From DASVLX01 sp035552275 (lineage in GTDB: Bacteria; Actinomycetota; Actinomycetes; Mycobacteriales; Pseudonocardiaceae), in contig DASZLR010000152.1 in NCBI GenBank assembly GCA_035552275.1, positions 1 to 7,896 on the forward strand: a stretch of DNA of 7,896 nucleotides, in the 5' to 3' direction. Shown here one piece after another: positions 1 through 6,125 of the stretch. Made by a program: the position numbers and the translations under genes. The notes beneath the pieces are model-generated. The model had not been told where the DNA came from and did no database searches. It worked only from the letters and a program-made list of their open reading frames with translations. Every line of letters begins with the position of its first letter. Within the stretch, counting starts at the first letter, position 1.

Positions 1-238
1 GTCTCGCCTCGCCCGCAGCGCCCAGGGATCCACGGCGGCATGCTGAACCCGGCCGAAGCGGTGACGCGGCCGTGTTCAGTGACCGCCGGAGCTAAGCTTT
101 TCCGGGTGGGTAACCGGAACGGCCGCGTCCCGACGACACGCGGTAGGTGACCGCTGGGCTGGTTGGGGGACGGCTGCCCTCAATCGTGTGGATCTACGGC
201 GGAGCCATTGGCCGGGGCCGGCCGGGGCTGGTTTCGTG
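1..238. other. Region upstream of geoA with no supportable gene
   Basis: No convincing gene is visible. One plus frame stays open from the window edge to a TGA at 148-150 and another ends at a TGA at 44-46, but neither tail looks like a recognisable protein C-terminus. On the minus strand a GTG at 33-31 could begin a divergent gene (MDPWALRARRD, then the edge), but it has no clear ribosome site. Third-position G/C is high only in the first ~70 bases, so coding sequence may end or begin there. The remainder is best read as the geoA promoter and leader region and contains the inverted repeat annotated separately. I found no well-matched -35/-10 pair. Confidence 0.5.
63..129. repeat. Nested inverted repeats upstream of geoA
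   Basis: GACGCGGCCGT at 63-73 is perfectly repeated in inverse at 119-129 (ACGGCCGCGTC), an 11-bp match enclosing 45 bases. Inside it, TTCCGG at 100-105 and CCGGAA at 114-119 form a second perfect 6-bp inverted repeat with an 8-base loop; its last base overlaps the outer right arm. In RNA the two stems would compete at one base. In DNA the arms, each holding the palindrome CGGCCG, could be paired regulator sites. The position 110-176 bases before the geoA start suggests a role in geoA expression, but no known regulator site is recognised. Confidence 0.5.
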
Positions 239-2509
239 ATGGCCATGCAGCCCTTTCGTCTGCCCGACTTCTACATGCCCTACCCGGCCCGGCTGAACCC
301 CCATCTCGAACGGGCACGCGCGCACAGCAGCGCATGGGCCCACGAGATGGACATGATCGACGTGCCGCAGCACGGCAAGGTGATCTGGAACGACGAGGAT
401 CTCGACGCGCACGACTACGCGCTGCTCTGCTCATACACCCATCCGGACGCCGACGGCGAGAAACTCGACCTGATCACCGACTGGTACGTCTGGGTGTTCT
501 ACTTCGACGACCACTTCGTGGAGCTGTACAAGCGATCGCCCGACCTGGCCGGCGCCCGGGAGTACCTGGACCGGCTGCCCGCGTTCATGCCGGTCGACGG
601 CCCGATCACCGAAACACCCACCAATCCGGTCGAACGCGGCCTGGCCGACCTGTGGACCCGCACCGTGCCCGGCCACTCCGCCGACTGGCGCCGCCGGTTC
701 GCCGACAACACCAAGCATCTGCTGGACGAGTCGCTGTGGGAACTGGCCAATATCACCGAGAACCGGCTTTCCAACCCGATCGAGTACATCGAGATGCGCC
801 GCAAGGTCGGCGGCGCGCCATGGTCGGCGAACCTGGTGGAGCACGCGGCCGGCGTCGAGGTACCGGCGCGGATCGCCGCGTCCCGGCCGATGGGCGTGCT
901 GCGCGACGCCTTCGCCGACGGCGTGCACCTGCGCAACGACCTGTTCTCCTACGAACGCGAGGTACAGGACGAGGGCGAGCTGAGCAACGGCGTCCTGGTC
1001 TTCGAGAAGTTCCTCGACCTGCCCACCCAGGAAGCCGCCGACGCCGTCAACGACCTGCTCACCTCCCGGCTGCACCAGTTCGAGCACACCGCGGTCACCG
1101 AAGTTCCGGCGCTGTTGGACGACAACGGCATCGACCCGGCCGGCCGGGTCGCCGTGCTCGCCTACGTGAAGGGCCTGCAGGACTGGCAGGCCGGCGGCCA
1201 CGAATGGCATATGCGGTCCAGCCGCTACATGAACAAGGAACTGCCGGCCGACATCCCCGTGCCGGTGGTGCTGGGCGGCCCGACCGGCCTGGGCACCTCG
1301 GCGGCGCGCATCGTGCCCTCGCTGATCTCCACCGCGCCGCAACGGCTTCGCAGCTTCACGCACGTGCCCTTCCAGAAAGTCGGCCCGACACCGCTGCCCG
1401 AGATGCACATGCCGTACCCGCTTACTCTCAGCCCGCACCACGCCACCTCCCGAGAACACTCGATCGAGTGGGGCCGCGAGATGGGCATGCTGGACGAGGT
1501 GCCGCGCGTCTGGGACGAGCACAAACTGCGCGCGTTCGATTTCGCCCTCTGCTCGGCCGGATTGGACCCGGACGCGACCGTCGAAGAACTCGACCTGTCC
1601 GCGGAATGGCTGACCTGGGGCACTTACGGCGACGACTACTATCCGCAGATTTTCGGCCGCACGCACGATATGGCCGGCGCCAAGGCGCAGAATGCCCGGC
1701 TGAAGCAACTCATGCCGGTCGAGTCGGACGCCATTCCCGCGCCCGTCAACGCCATGGAACGCGGCCTCGCCGATCTCTGGCGGCGCACCGCCGGCCCGAT
1801 GCCGGTCGACGCCCGGCGAATATTCCGGCACGCGGTCGAGATCATGCTGGACAGTTGGCTGTGGGAGCTGCACAACCAGCACCTCAACCGCATCCCCGAC
1901 CCGGTCGACTACATCGAGATGCGCCGCAAGACGTTCGGCTCCGATCTGACGCTGAGCCTGTCCCGGTTTTCGCACGGACAGTCCGTGCCGGCCGACATCT
2001 ACCGGACCCGGGCGATCCAGAATATGGAGAACAGCGCGATCGACTACGCCTGCATGGTCAACGACCTGTTCTCCTTCCAGAAGGAGATCGAGTTCGAGGG
2101 CGAGGTGCTCAACTCCGTTCTGGTCGTGCAGAACTTCCTGAACGTCGACCGGGACACGGCGGTTGCCATTGTCGGCGACCTGATGAATTCGCGGATGCGC
2201 CAATTCCAGCACACCGTCGAGATCGAGATGCCGGCGCTGTTCGAGGAACGCAAGCTGGACGAGGACGCCCGCACCGGTCTCACCCGGTACGCCGACGAGC
2301 TGAAGGACTGGATGGCCGGCATCCTCAACTGGCACCGAAACTGCGACCGATACAAGGAAGCCGAGCTGCGCTACCAGATTCCGCCCGCGCAACCGTCCAC
2401 ATCGGCCACTCTGCCCACGAAACCCGCCGACGTGCCGGCCGTGCCCCACTGGCGGGGACCGTCCGGCTTGGGCACCGCGGCGGCCCGGCTCACTCCGTCG
2501 GCTCGCTAA
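239..2509 (+). CDS. geoA: Germacradienol/geosmin synthase, two-domain terpene cyclase
   Basis: Predicted 756 aa, close to the 726-aa Streptomyces coelicolor enzyme. The family turns farnesyl diphosphate into germacradienol (plus germacrene D) in the N-terminal domain and germacradienol into geosmin plus acetone in the C-terminal domain; it is cytosolic and Mg-dependent. The N domain has the metal motif DDHFVE at residues 90-95 and the NSE motif NDLFSYERE at 233-241. The C domain has DDYYP at 465-469 and NDLFSFQKE at 608-616. All four are intact, so both half-reactions should be possible. The N-terminus MAMQPFRLPDFY lines up with MTQQPFQLPHFY of the S. coelicolor protein, favouring ATG 239. 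ATG 245 and GTG 236 are alternatives, and the GTG at 188 would add 17 atypical residues. A GGGG at 224-227 is the only weak ribosome site. The gene stands alone and faces a convergent gene 55 bases away. An extra Pro-rich tail repeats a linker motif. Confidence 0.96.
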   Translation: MAMQPFRLPDFYMPYPARLNPHLERARAHSSAWAHEMDMIDVPQHGKVIWNDEDLDAHDYALLCSYTHPDADGEKLDLITDWYVWVFYFDDHFVELYKRSPDLAGAREYLDRLPAFMPVDGPITETPTNPVERGLADLWTRTVPGHSADWRRRFADNTKHLLDESLWELANITENRLSNPIEYIEMRRKVGGAPWSANLVEHAAGVEVPARIAASRPMGVLRDAFADGVHLRNDLFSYEREVQDEGELSNGVLVFEKFLDLPTQEAADAVNDLLTSRLHQFEHTAVTEVPALLDDNGIDPAGRVAVLAYVKGLQDWQAGGHEWHMRSSRYMNKELPADIPVPVVLGGPTGLGTSAARIVPSLISTAPQRLRSFTHVPFQKVGPTPLPEMHMPYPLTLSPHHATSREHSIEWGREMGMLDEVPRVWDEHKLRAFDFALCSAGLDPDATVEELDLSAEWLTWGTYGDDYYPQIFGRTHDMAGAKAQNARLKQLMPVESDAIPAPVNAMERGLADLWRRTAGPMPVDARRIFRHAVEIMLDSWLWELHNQHLNRIPDPVDYIEMRRKTFGSDLTLSLSRFSHGQSVPADIYRTRAIQNMENSAIDYACMVNDLFSFQKEIEFEGEVLNSVLVVQNFLNVDRDTAVAIVGDLMNSRMRQFQHTVEIEMPALFEERKLDEDARTGLTRYADELKDWMAGILNWHRNCDRYKEAELRYQIPPAQPSTSATLPTKPADVPAVPHWRGPSGLGTAAARLTPSAR
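1277..1321 (+). repeat. GPTGLGTSAAR motif copy 1 (inter-domain linker of GeoA)
   Basis: Residues 347-361 of GeoA (GPTGLGTSAARIVPS) follow the end of the first cyclase domain. The same motif recurs at the protein's C-terminus at residues 740-754, with 11 of 15 positions identical. Each cyclase domain is therefore followed by its own copy, which fits a duplication of domain plus tail. Confidence 0.75.
2456..2500 (+). repeat. GPSGLGTAAAR motif copy 2 (C-terminal tail of GeoA)
   Basis: Residues 740-754 (GPSGLGTAAARLTPS) repeat the inter-domain linker motif at residues 347-361. This copy lies after a Pro/Ala/Thr-rich stretch of about 25 residues that is not part of the cyclase fold. Its function is unknown. 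Confidence 0.75.
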
Positions 2510-2527
2510 CGTCCAGCGCCCTCGCCC

Positions 2528-2544
2528 AGCCTGGCCGACCGGCT
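2528..2544. terminator. Weak hairpin between convergent geoA and hydrolase-methyltransferase gene
   Basis: AGCC-T-GG / CC-GGCT can pair as a 6-bp stem with one bulged T and a CCGA loop, 19 bases after the geoA stop. It lies in the 55-base gap between two convergent genes and could act in both directions. There is no U-run, as is common in high-GC actinomycetes, and the stem is short, so this is tentative. Confidence 0.25.
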
Positions 2545-2564
2545 TGATCTCAGGAAGGACCGCA

Positions 2565-4073
2565 TCACGGCCGCCTGAATTCGGCTCGCCAGCGACGCCC
2601 CCAGCGCGGGTCGGTGAGCTGCTCGACGCGGACTGGATCGAGGCCGTCGGTGGCGAAGGCGTCGATCTCGGCGCGGGTCAGCGGCCACGGCGGCGGCGTG
2701 AACGGCTTCTCGTCGTGCACGGCGGCGATGACCAGCAGCGTTCCGCCGGGCGCGACCAGCCGGCCGACGTTGACGATGGCCTGACGGCGGGGCGGATCGG
2801 GCAGCGCCTGCACGGTGATGTTCTCGATCACCAGCTCGAAGCTCCGCCACCAATCAGCGGGAGGATCCAGCAGATCGGCGGTCTGGTACCGGACCGCCGA
2901 TTTGGAGAACCGTTGCCGCGCAACGTCAATCGCGGTTTCGGAGATGTCGAAGCCGATGGTGTCGAAACCGAGACTGGCCAGATAATCGGCGTCGGCGCCG
3001 AGCCCGCAGCCGACCACCACCGCCCGCCGGCCGTCGCCGATCAGCTCCTTGTCCGCTGCCCACCCCGACAACTGCGGATTGGGCGTCATGCGGTTCCACG
3101 GCATGTCGACCTCGCCGGCCACCGCCGCCGAGTAAAGGCGGTCGAACCAGCCGGTGGGGTCGCTGGCGGCCCGCGAGCGCGCCGCAAGCCGCTCGGCCTG
3201 ATCGTCCCAACCGCCGGACGTGTGCTTGAGAATCGCCGGAATCACGACGTCCCAGGTCTGCGGCGGCGGCATCTGGTGGCCGACGCCCTCCAGCGGCACC
3301 AACTGGGTGTGCGGGATCTCCCGGGCCGAGGCTTCCGCGTGGCCGTAGGGAAACATCGGGTCCTCGGTGCCGTGCAGCACCAGGGTGGGTGCCGCGATCT
3401 CGCCCAGCCGCGAGCGCATCGGCGTGCCGCCGTCCATCTGATAGTGATTCGTCTGGTTCGCCGCCATCGTGATGGTGCGGTCGAAGACACGTCCAGCCAC
3501 CGCACGCAGTCGGGCTTCGTCCCAGCCCTGGGTGCCGGCGGCCGTCAACTGACCGTCGACCAACCGCTCGATGGCCGCGTCCCGGTCCGCCCAGTCCGGC
3601 TCCGGTCGGGGGGCGGCGAACGCGGCGCGCATCTTCTCGGTGATCGGCGGCAGATCCGGGTTGGCCGGGCCACCCGGACCGCCGGGAGTGCTGGACATCA
3701 GGGTCAGCGTGGCGACCCGGTCCGGATGCTCGATGGCCAGTAGCTGACCGATCATCCCGCCCATGGAAATGCCCACGACATGCGCGCGGGGCACCGACAG
3801 CGCGTCCAGCAGTCCCAGCGCGTCGTCGGCGAGGTCCGGAAGTCCGTAGCCCGGCTGTCCGGCCGGATAGCTGGTCGACTGGCCGGTGTCCCTGTGGTCG
3901 TAACGGATGACGAACCGCAGCCCGTTCGCCAGCCGGTCGCAGAAATCGTCCTCCCAGTAGTCCATCGAACCGGCCGCGCCGGAGATCAGCAGGATCGCTG
4001 GATCAGCCGGATCACCGAATGTCTGCGCGCACAGCCGAACCCCGTTGACCGCAAAGATCTGCTCCCCACTCAT
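2565..4073 (-). CDS. Alpha/beta hydrolase fused to class I SAM-dependent methyltransferase
   Basis: Predicted 502 aa. Residues 1 to about 285 form an alpha/beta hydrolase resembling RdmC-type esterases. The nucleophile elbow is GISMGG (Ser103), the acid lies in LVLHGTED (Asp238) and the base in EGVGHQ (His266). The usual HG before the oxyanion loop reads SGAAGS. Residues from about 289 to 502 form a Rossmann methyltransferase of the TPMT-like type: WNRMTPNPQ near 326-334, the SAM-binding glycine loop VVGCGLGAD at 353-361, acidic Asp376 in GFDIS, TAD at 398-400 and a motif-IV-like ELVIENIT at 413-420. Both halves look complete and catalytically intact. No in-frame ATG or GTG sits at the junction, so one chain is expected. 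ATG 4073 gives a family-like N-terminus; TTG 4115 is an upstream alternative, and neither has a clear ribosome site. The substrate is unknown. The DsbA-like remnant lies 42 bases upstream on the same strand. Confidence 0.88.
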   Translation of the reverse strand: MSGEQIFAVNGVRLCAQTFGDPADPAILLISGAAGSMDYWEDDFCDRLANGLRFVIRYDHRDTGQSTSYPAGQPGYGLPDLADDALGLLDALSVPRAHVVGISMGGMIGQLLAIEHPDRVATLTLMSSTPGGPGGPANPDLPPITEKMRAAFAAPRPEPDWADRDAAIERLVDGQLTAAGTQGWDEARLRAVAGRVFDRTITMAANQTNHYQMDGGTPMRSRLGEIAAPTLVLHGTEDPMFPYGHAEASAREIPHTQLVPLEGVGHQMPPPQTWDVVIPAILKHTSGGWDDQAERLAARSRAASDPTGWFDRLYSAAVAGEVDMPWNRMTPNPQLSGWAADKELIGDGRRAVVVGCGLGADADYLASLGFDTIGFDISETAIDVARQRFSKSAVRYQTADLLDPPADWWRSFELVIENITVQALPDPPRRQAIVNVGRLVAPGGTLLVIAAVHDEKPFTPPPWPLTRAEIDAFATDGLDPVRVEQLTDPRWGRRWRAEFRRP

Positions 4074-4115
4074 AGCCGCGCACGTTACCGGTCGGGCCGG
4101 ACACTCCGCCGACAA

Positions 4116-4460
4116 TCAGCTCACGATCGGCCGACTCGTCCGGGCTCGTTTCAGCTCAAAAAATCCCTCCGTGCCGGCGACCAGCAGCACCCCGTCCCAC
4201 GACCGGCCGGCCGCTTCTGCAGATGGATTCCGTTGCCCAGCCCGGTATACAGGTCGCGCAGCACGGCGTCCCCACGCGGTGTCCAGCCAGTCCCGATACC
4301 AGTCGTCCAGTCCCGCGCGGCCCTCGTTGAGCACCGCCAGGCTCAGCACGTGAAACCGGACCCGCACCTCGCGCACCTGCTCGACTTCCAGCAGCCAGCG
4401 CGAGGCGATCCACGCCCACGGGCACTTCGGGTCGAACCACATGTCCGCTGTCGTCGTCAT
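4116..4460 (-). pseudogene. Decayed DsbA-family (Rv2466c-like mycothiol-dependent reductase) gene with two internal deletions
   Basis: The open frame encodes 114 aa, against 207 for Mycobacterium tuberculosis Rv2466c. Residues 1-64 match the family N-terminus: MTTTADMWFDPKCPWAW, SRWLLEVEQV, RFHVLSLAVLNEG, LDTAWG. The active-site motif is CPWA, with one cysteine. The last ~27 residues match the family C-terminus (SWDGVLLVAGTEGFFELKR). The middle does not match in this frame. In the next frame, 4270 down to about 4208 reads DAVLRDLYTGLGNGIHLQKR, which is the family's central segment. So ~15 codons are missing after AWG with a frame change, and ~100 codons are missing near 4217-4206, where the frame is restored. 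The frame stays open by chance, but the thioredoxin fold must be broken. ATG 4460 is the family-like start, and ATG 4490 lies upstream without support. It could still make a short protein. Confidence 0.82.
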
Positions 4461-4480
4461 ACCGCGAACCGTAGGGCGCC

Positions 4481-4529
4481 GATTGGCCACGCTCCAGAGC
4501 CAATGAACACCCTTCCGATTGGGCCAATC
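4481..4529. promoter_or_regulatory. Cluster of ATTGGC/GCCAAT half-sites in the divergent promoter region (likely MocR operator)
   Basis: Half-sites occur as ATTGGC at 4482-4487, GCCAAT at 4499-4504 and the perfect palindrome GATTGG-G-CCAATC at 4517-4529. The two GCCAAT copies are 24 bases apart and the two ATTGG copies 36 apart. MocR/GabR-type regulators commonly bind repeated half-sites next to their own gene, so autoregulation by the adjacent MocR gene is the natural reading. The palindrome sits just before a -10-like TAGTAC. Confidence 0.55.
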
Positions 4530-4535
4530 TAGTAC
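4530..4535 (+). promoter_or_regulatory. Candidate -10 element of the MocR gene (leaderless mRNA)
   Basis: TAGTAC fits the actinobacterial TANNNT pattern, and its end is 10 bases before GTG 4546. Transcription would therefore begin at or very near the start codon, which agrees with the absence of any ribosome site. No good -35 is seen. Confidence 0.35.
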
Positions 4536-4545
4536 CCTGACGCCG

Positions 4546-6012
4546 GTGGACGTGCATGTCAGCCTGGGCGAACGCGGTGATCTCGTCGCCGCGATCTACC
4601 GCCAGCTACGGGCCGCCGTACTCGACGGCCGGCTGCACCAGGGCGAGCGGCTGCCACCCACCCGAGAACTGGCCGCCCGACTCAAGGTGGCCCGCAACAC
4701 CGTGGCCGTCGCCTACGAACGGCTGACCGCTGAAGGCTTCCTGACCAGCCGAGTCGGCGCCGGAACGTTCGTCACCAGCACGCCGGTCGACCAGCTGAGC
4801 CGGGCCGCGCCCGCCGGAACCGGAGTCGCACCGCGTCAGCGATGGCGATCCGTCCCGGATCTCACCCGGCCCGCGCCGGTGCGCCCCGACGCACGCTATG
4901 ACTTCAGCGTCGGGGTGCCGGACGCGCGGCTGTTCCCACTGGAAACCTGGCGCCGGCTGATCGGGCAGGTGCTGCGGCCGGCGACGATCCGCACCGGATA
5001 CGGCGATCCGGCCGGTCATGCCGACCTGCGGGCCGCCATCGCCCGATCGGTTGGCCTGTCCCGGTCCGTGCGCGCCGGAGCGGAAGACGTGCTGATCACC
5101 CAGGGGGCGCAGCAGGCGCTGGACCTGATCGGCCGGGTGGTGATCGAGCCGGGCGATCGGGTCGCGGTCGAGGAGCCCGGCTATCCCCCGGCGCGGCTGC
5201 TGTTTCGCTCGCTGGGCGCGCGGGTGGTCGGCGTGCCGGTCGACGCCGAGGGCCTGGATGTCAGCGTGATCCCCGACGACGTGCGGCTGGTCTACACCAC
5301 GCCCTCGCACCAGTTCCCACTCGGCACGCCGATGTCGCTGAACCGCCGAGCCGCGCTGCTGGCGTGGGCTGAGGGGCGTGACGCGGTGATCGTGGAGGAC
5401 GACTACGACAGCGAGTTCCGGTTCTCCGACCGCCCCCTGGAACCGCTGCAAAGCCTGGACCGCAGCGGCCGGGTGATCTACGTCGGCTCGTTCTCCAAGA
5501 CGCTGCTTCCCATGCTGCGCCTGGGTTTCCTGGTCGCGCCGGCTTCGCTGCGGCCGGCGTTGCGATGGGCGAAGCGGCTCACCGACTGGCATGGCGACCT
5601 GGCCACCCAGGCGGCGCTGGCCCGGTTCATCGACGAGGGCCTGCTCGCCCGCCACATCCGCAAGGCGACCCGCGAATACGCCGCCCGGCACGAGCGAATC
5701 ACGACCACGCTGCGCGCGGACTTCGCCGACTGGCTCGACGTGGTCCCGTCCACCGCCGGCCTGCACGTGTGCACCAGGCTCGCGCGCCCAGCGAACGTCG
5801 ATCTGGGCGAAACCGTCGATCTGAGCGAAGTCGTGTCGCGGGCGCGGGAGTCCGGCGTCGCCGTGGAGAGCCTGGCCGACTACTGCGACGGGCCCGGCCA
5901 GCCAGGGCTGGTACTGGGCTACGGCGCGATCGCCGAGGCCGACATCGCGGCCGGATTGCGCCGGCTGCGCAACCTCATGAGCAACTCGGGCGTCCAGACG
6001 AGTGGATGTTGA
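4546..6012 (+). CDS. MocR-family transcriptional regulator (GntR wHTH plus PLP aminotransferase-like domain)
   Basis: Predicted 488 aa, normal for the family. Residues ~10-76 form a GntR-type winged helix-turn-helix (DLVAAIYRQLRAAV, then ERLPPTRELAARLKVARNTV and the wing SRVGAGTFV). After a linker, a fold-type-I aminotransferase domain begins near residue 118. Landmarks are TQGAQQALDL, YTTPSHQFPLG, EDDYDSEF at ~284-291 and GSFSKTLLP with the expected PLP lysine at Lys318 (codon 5497-5499). All PLP landmarks are intact, so it likely senses PLP or an amino-compound aldimine. Such proteins usually activate or repress a neighbouring divergent gene and their own. Here the divergent gene is a remnant, so the current target is unclear. 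GTG 4546 (MDVHVSLGERGD) is chosen by family-like N-terminus; TTG 4519 is an alternative but lies inside the palindrome. Similarity to PdxR is general; I do not assign a symbol. Confidence 0.92.
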   Translation: MDVHVSLGERGDLVAAIYRQLRAAVLDGRLHQGERLPPTRELAARLKVARNTVAVAYERLTAEGFLTSRVGAGTFVTSTPVDQLSRAAPAGTGVAPRQRWRSVPDLTRPAPVRPDARYDFSVGVPDARLFPLETWRRLIGQVLRPATIRTGYGDPAGHADLRAAIARSVGLSRSVRAGAEDVLITQGAQQALDLIGRVVIEPGDRVAVEEPGYPPARLLFRSLGARVVGVPVDAEGLDVSVIPDDVRLVYTTPSHQFPLGTPMSLNRRAALLAWAEGRDAVIVEDDYDSEFRFSDRPLEPLQSLDRSGRVIYVGSFSKTLLPMLRLGFLVAPASLRPALRWAKRLTDWHGDLATQAALARFIDEGLLARHIRKATREYAARHERITTTLRADFADWLDVVPSTAGLHVCTRLARPANVDLGETVDLSEVVSRARESGVAVESLADYCDGPGQPGLVLGYGAIAEADIAAGLRRLRNLMSNSGVQTSGC

Positions 6013-6036
6013 GTGGAACCCTGCTCGAAGATGTGA

Positions 6037-6062
6037 TCGTGCCCGCATTGCCGAGCGCACGA
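6037..6062. repeat. Inverted repeat between MocR and sialidase genes
   Basis: TCGTGC at 6037-6042 pairs perfectly with GCACGA at 6057-6062 around a 14-base loop, 25 bases after the MocR stop. It may be a weak terminator or an operator for the sialidase gene. The 113-base gap also holds TTGCCG at 6048-6053 and GATACT at 6069-6074 or TACCAT at 6075-6080, which resemble promoter hexamers but at poor spacing. Confidence 0.3.
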
Positions 6063-6115
6063 GCCGGTGATACTTACCATTCCTGAAGCGCCGACAACCC
6101 TGCCCCGGTCACCGT

Positions 6116-6119
6116 GGAG
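6116..6119 (+). promoter_or_regulatory. Ribosome binding site that fixes the sialidase start
   Basis: GGAG lies six bases before GTG 6126, optimal spacing. The upstream in-frame GTG 6114 overlaps this element and has no ribosome site of its own, so 6126 is the better start. Confidence 0.6.
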
Positions 6120-6125
6120 ACCCAT

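Noticed and set aside
1..41. Possible divergent minus-strand gene start (GTG at 33 or ATG at 41)
   Set aside because: Too short to judge and without a ribosome site; left as an unassigned upstream region.
431..2449. Long minus-strand open frame opposite geoA
   Set aside because: Antisense shadow caused by high GC; composition is not protein-like and no family is recognisable.
163..2547. Long plus-strand frame of 794 codons over geoA
   Set aside because: It is the +1 shadow of geoA: rich in Arg/Pro/Gly, no domain, and geoA in the other frame has all four cyclase motifs.
2544..3743. Plus-strand frame opposite the hydrolase-methyltransferase gene
   Set aside because: Shadow frame with Arg/Gly/His-rich text; the minus-strand frame has intact catalytic motifs of two families.
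4045..4353. Plus-strand frame opposite the DsbA remnant
   Set aside because: No family similarity seen; the minus strand shows clear family segments at both ends.
4606..6060. Minus-strand frame opposite the MocR gene
   Set aside because: Shadow of a well-supported gene; no recognisable domain.
6048..6080. Promoter for the sialidase gene (TTGCCG with GATACT or TACCAT)
   Set aside because: Spacings of 15 or 21 bases are poor, so it is only mentioned in the repeat entry and not called as a promoter.
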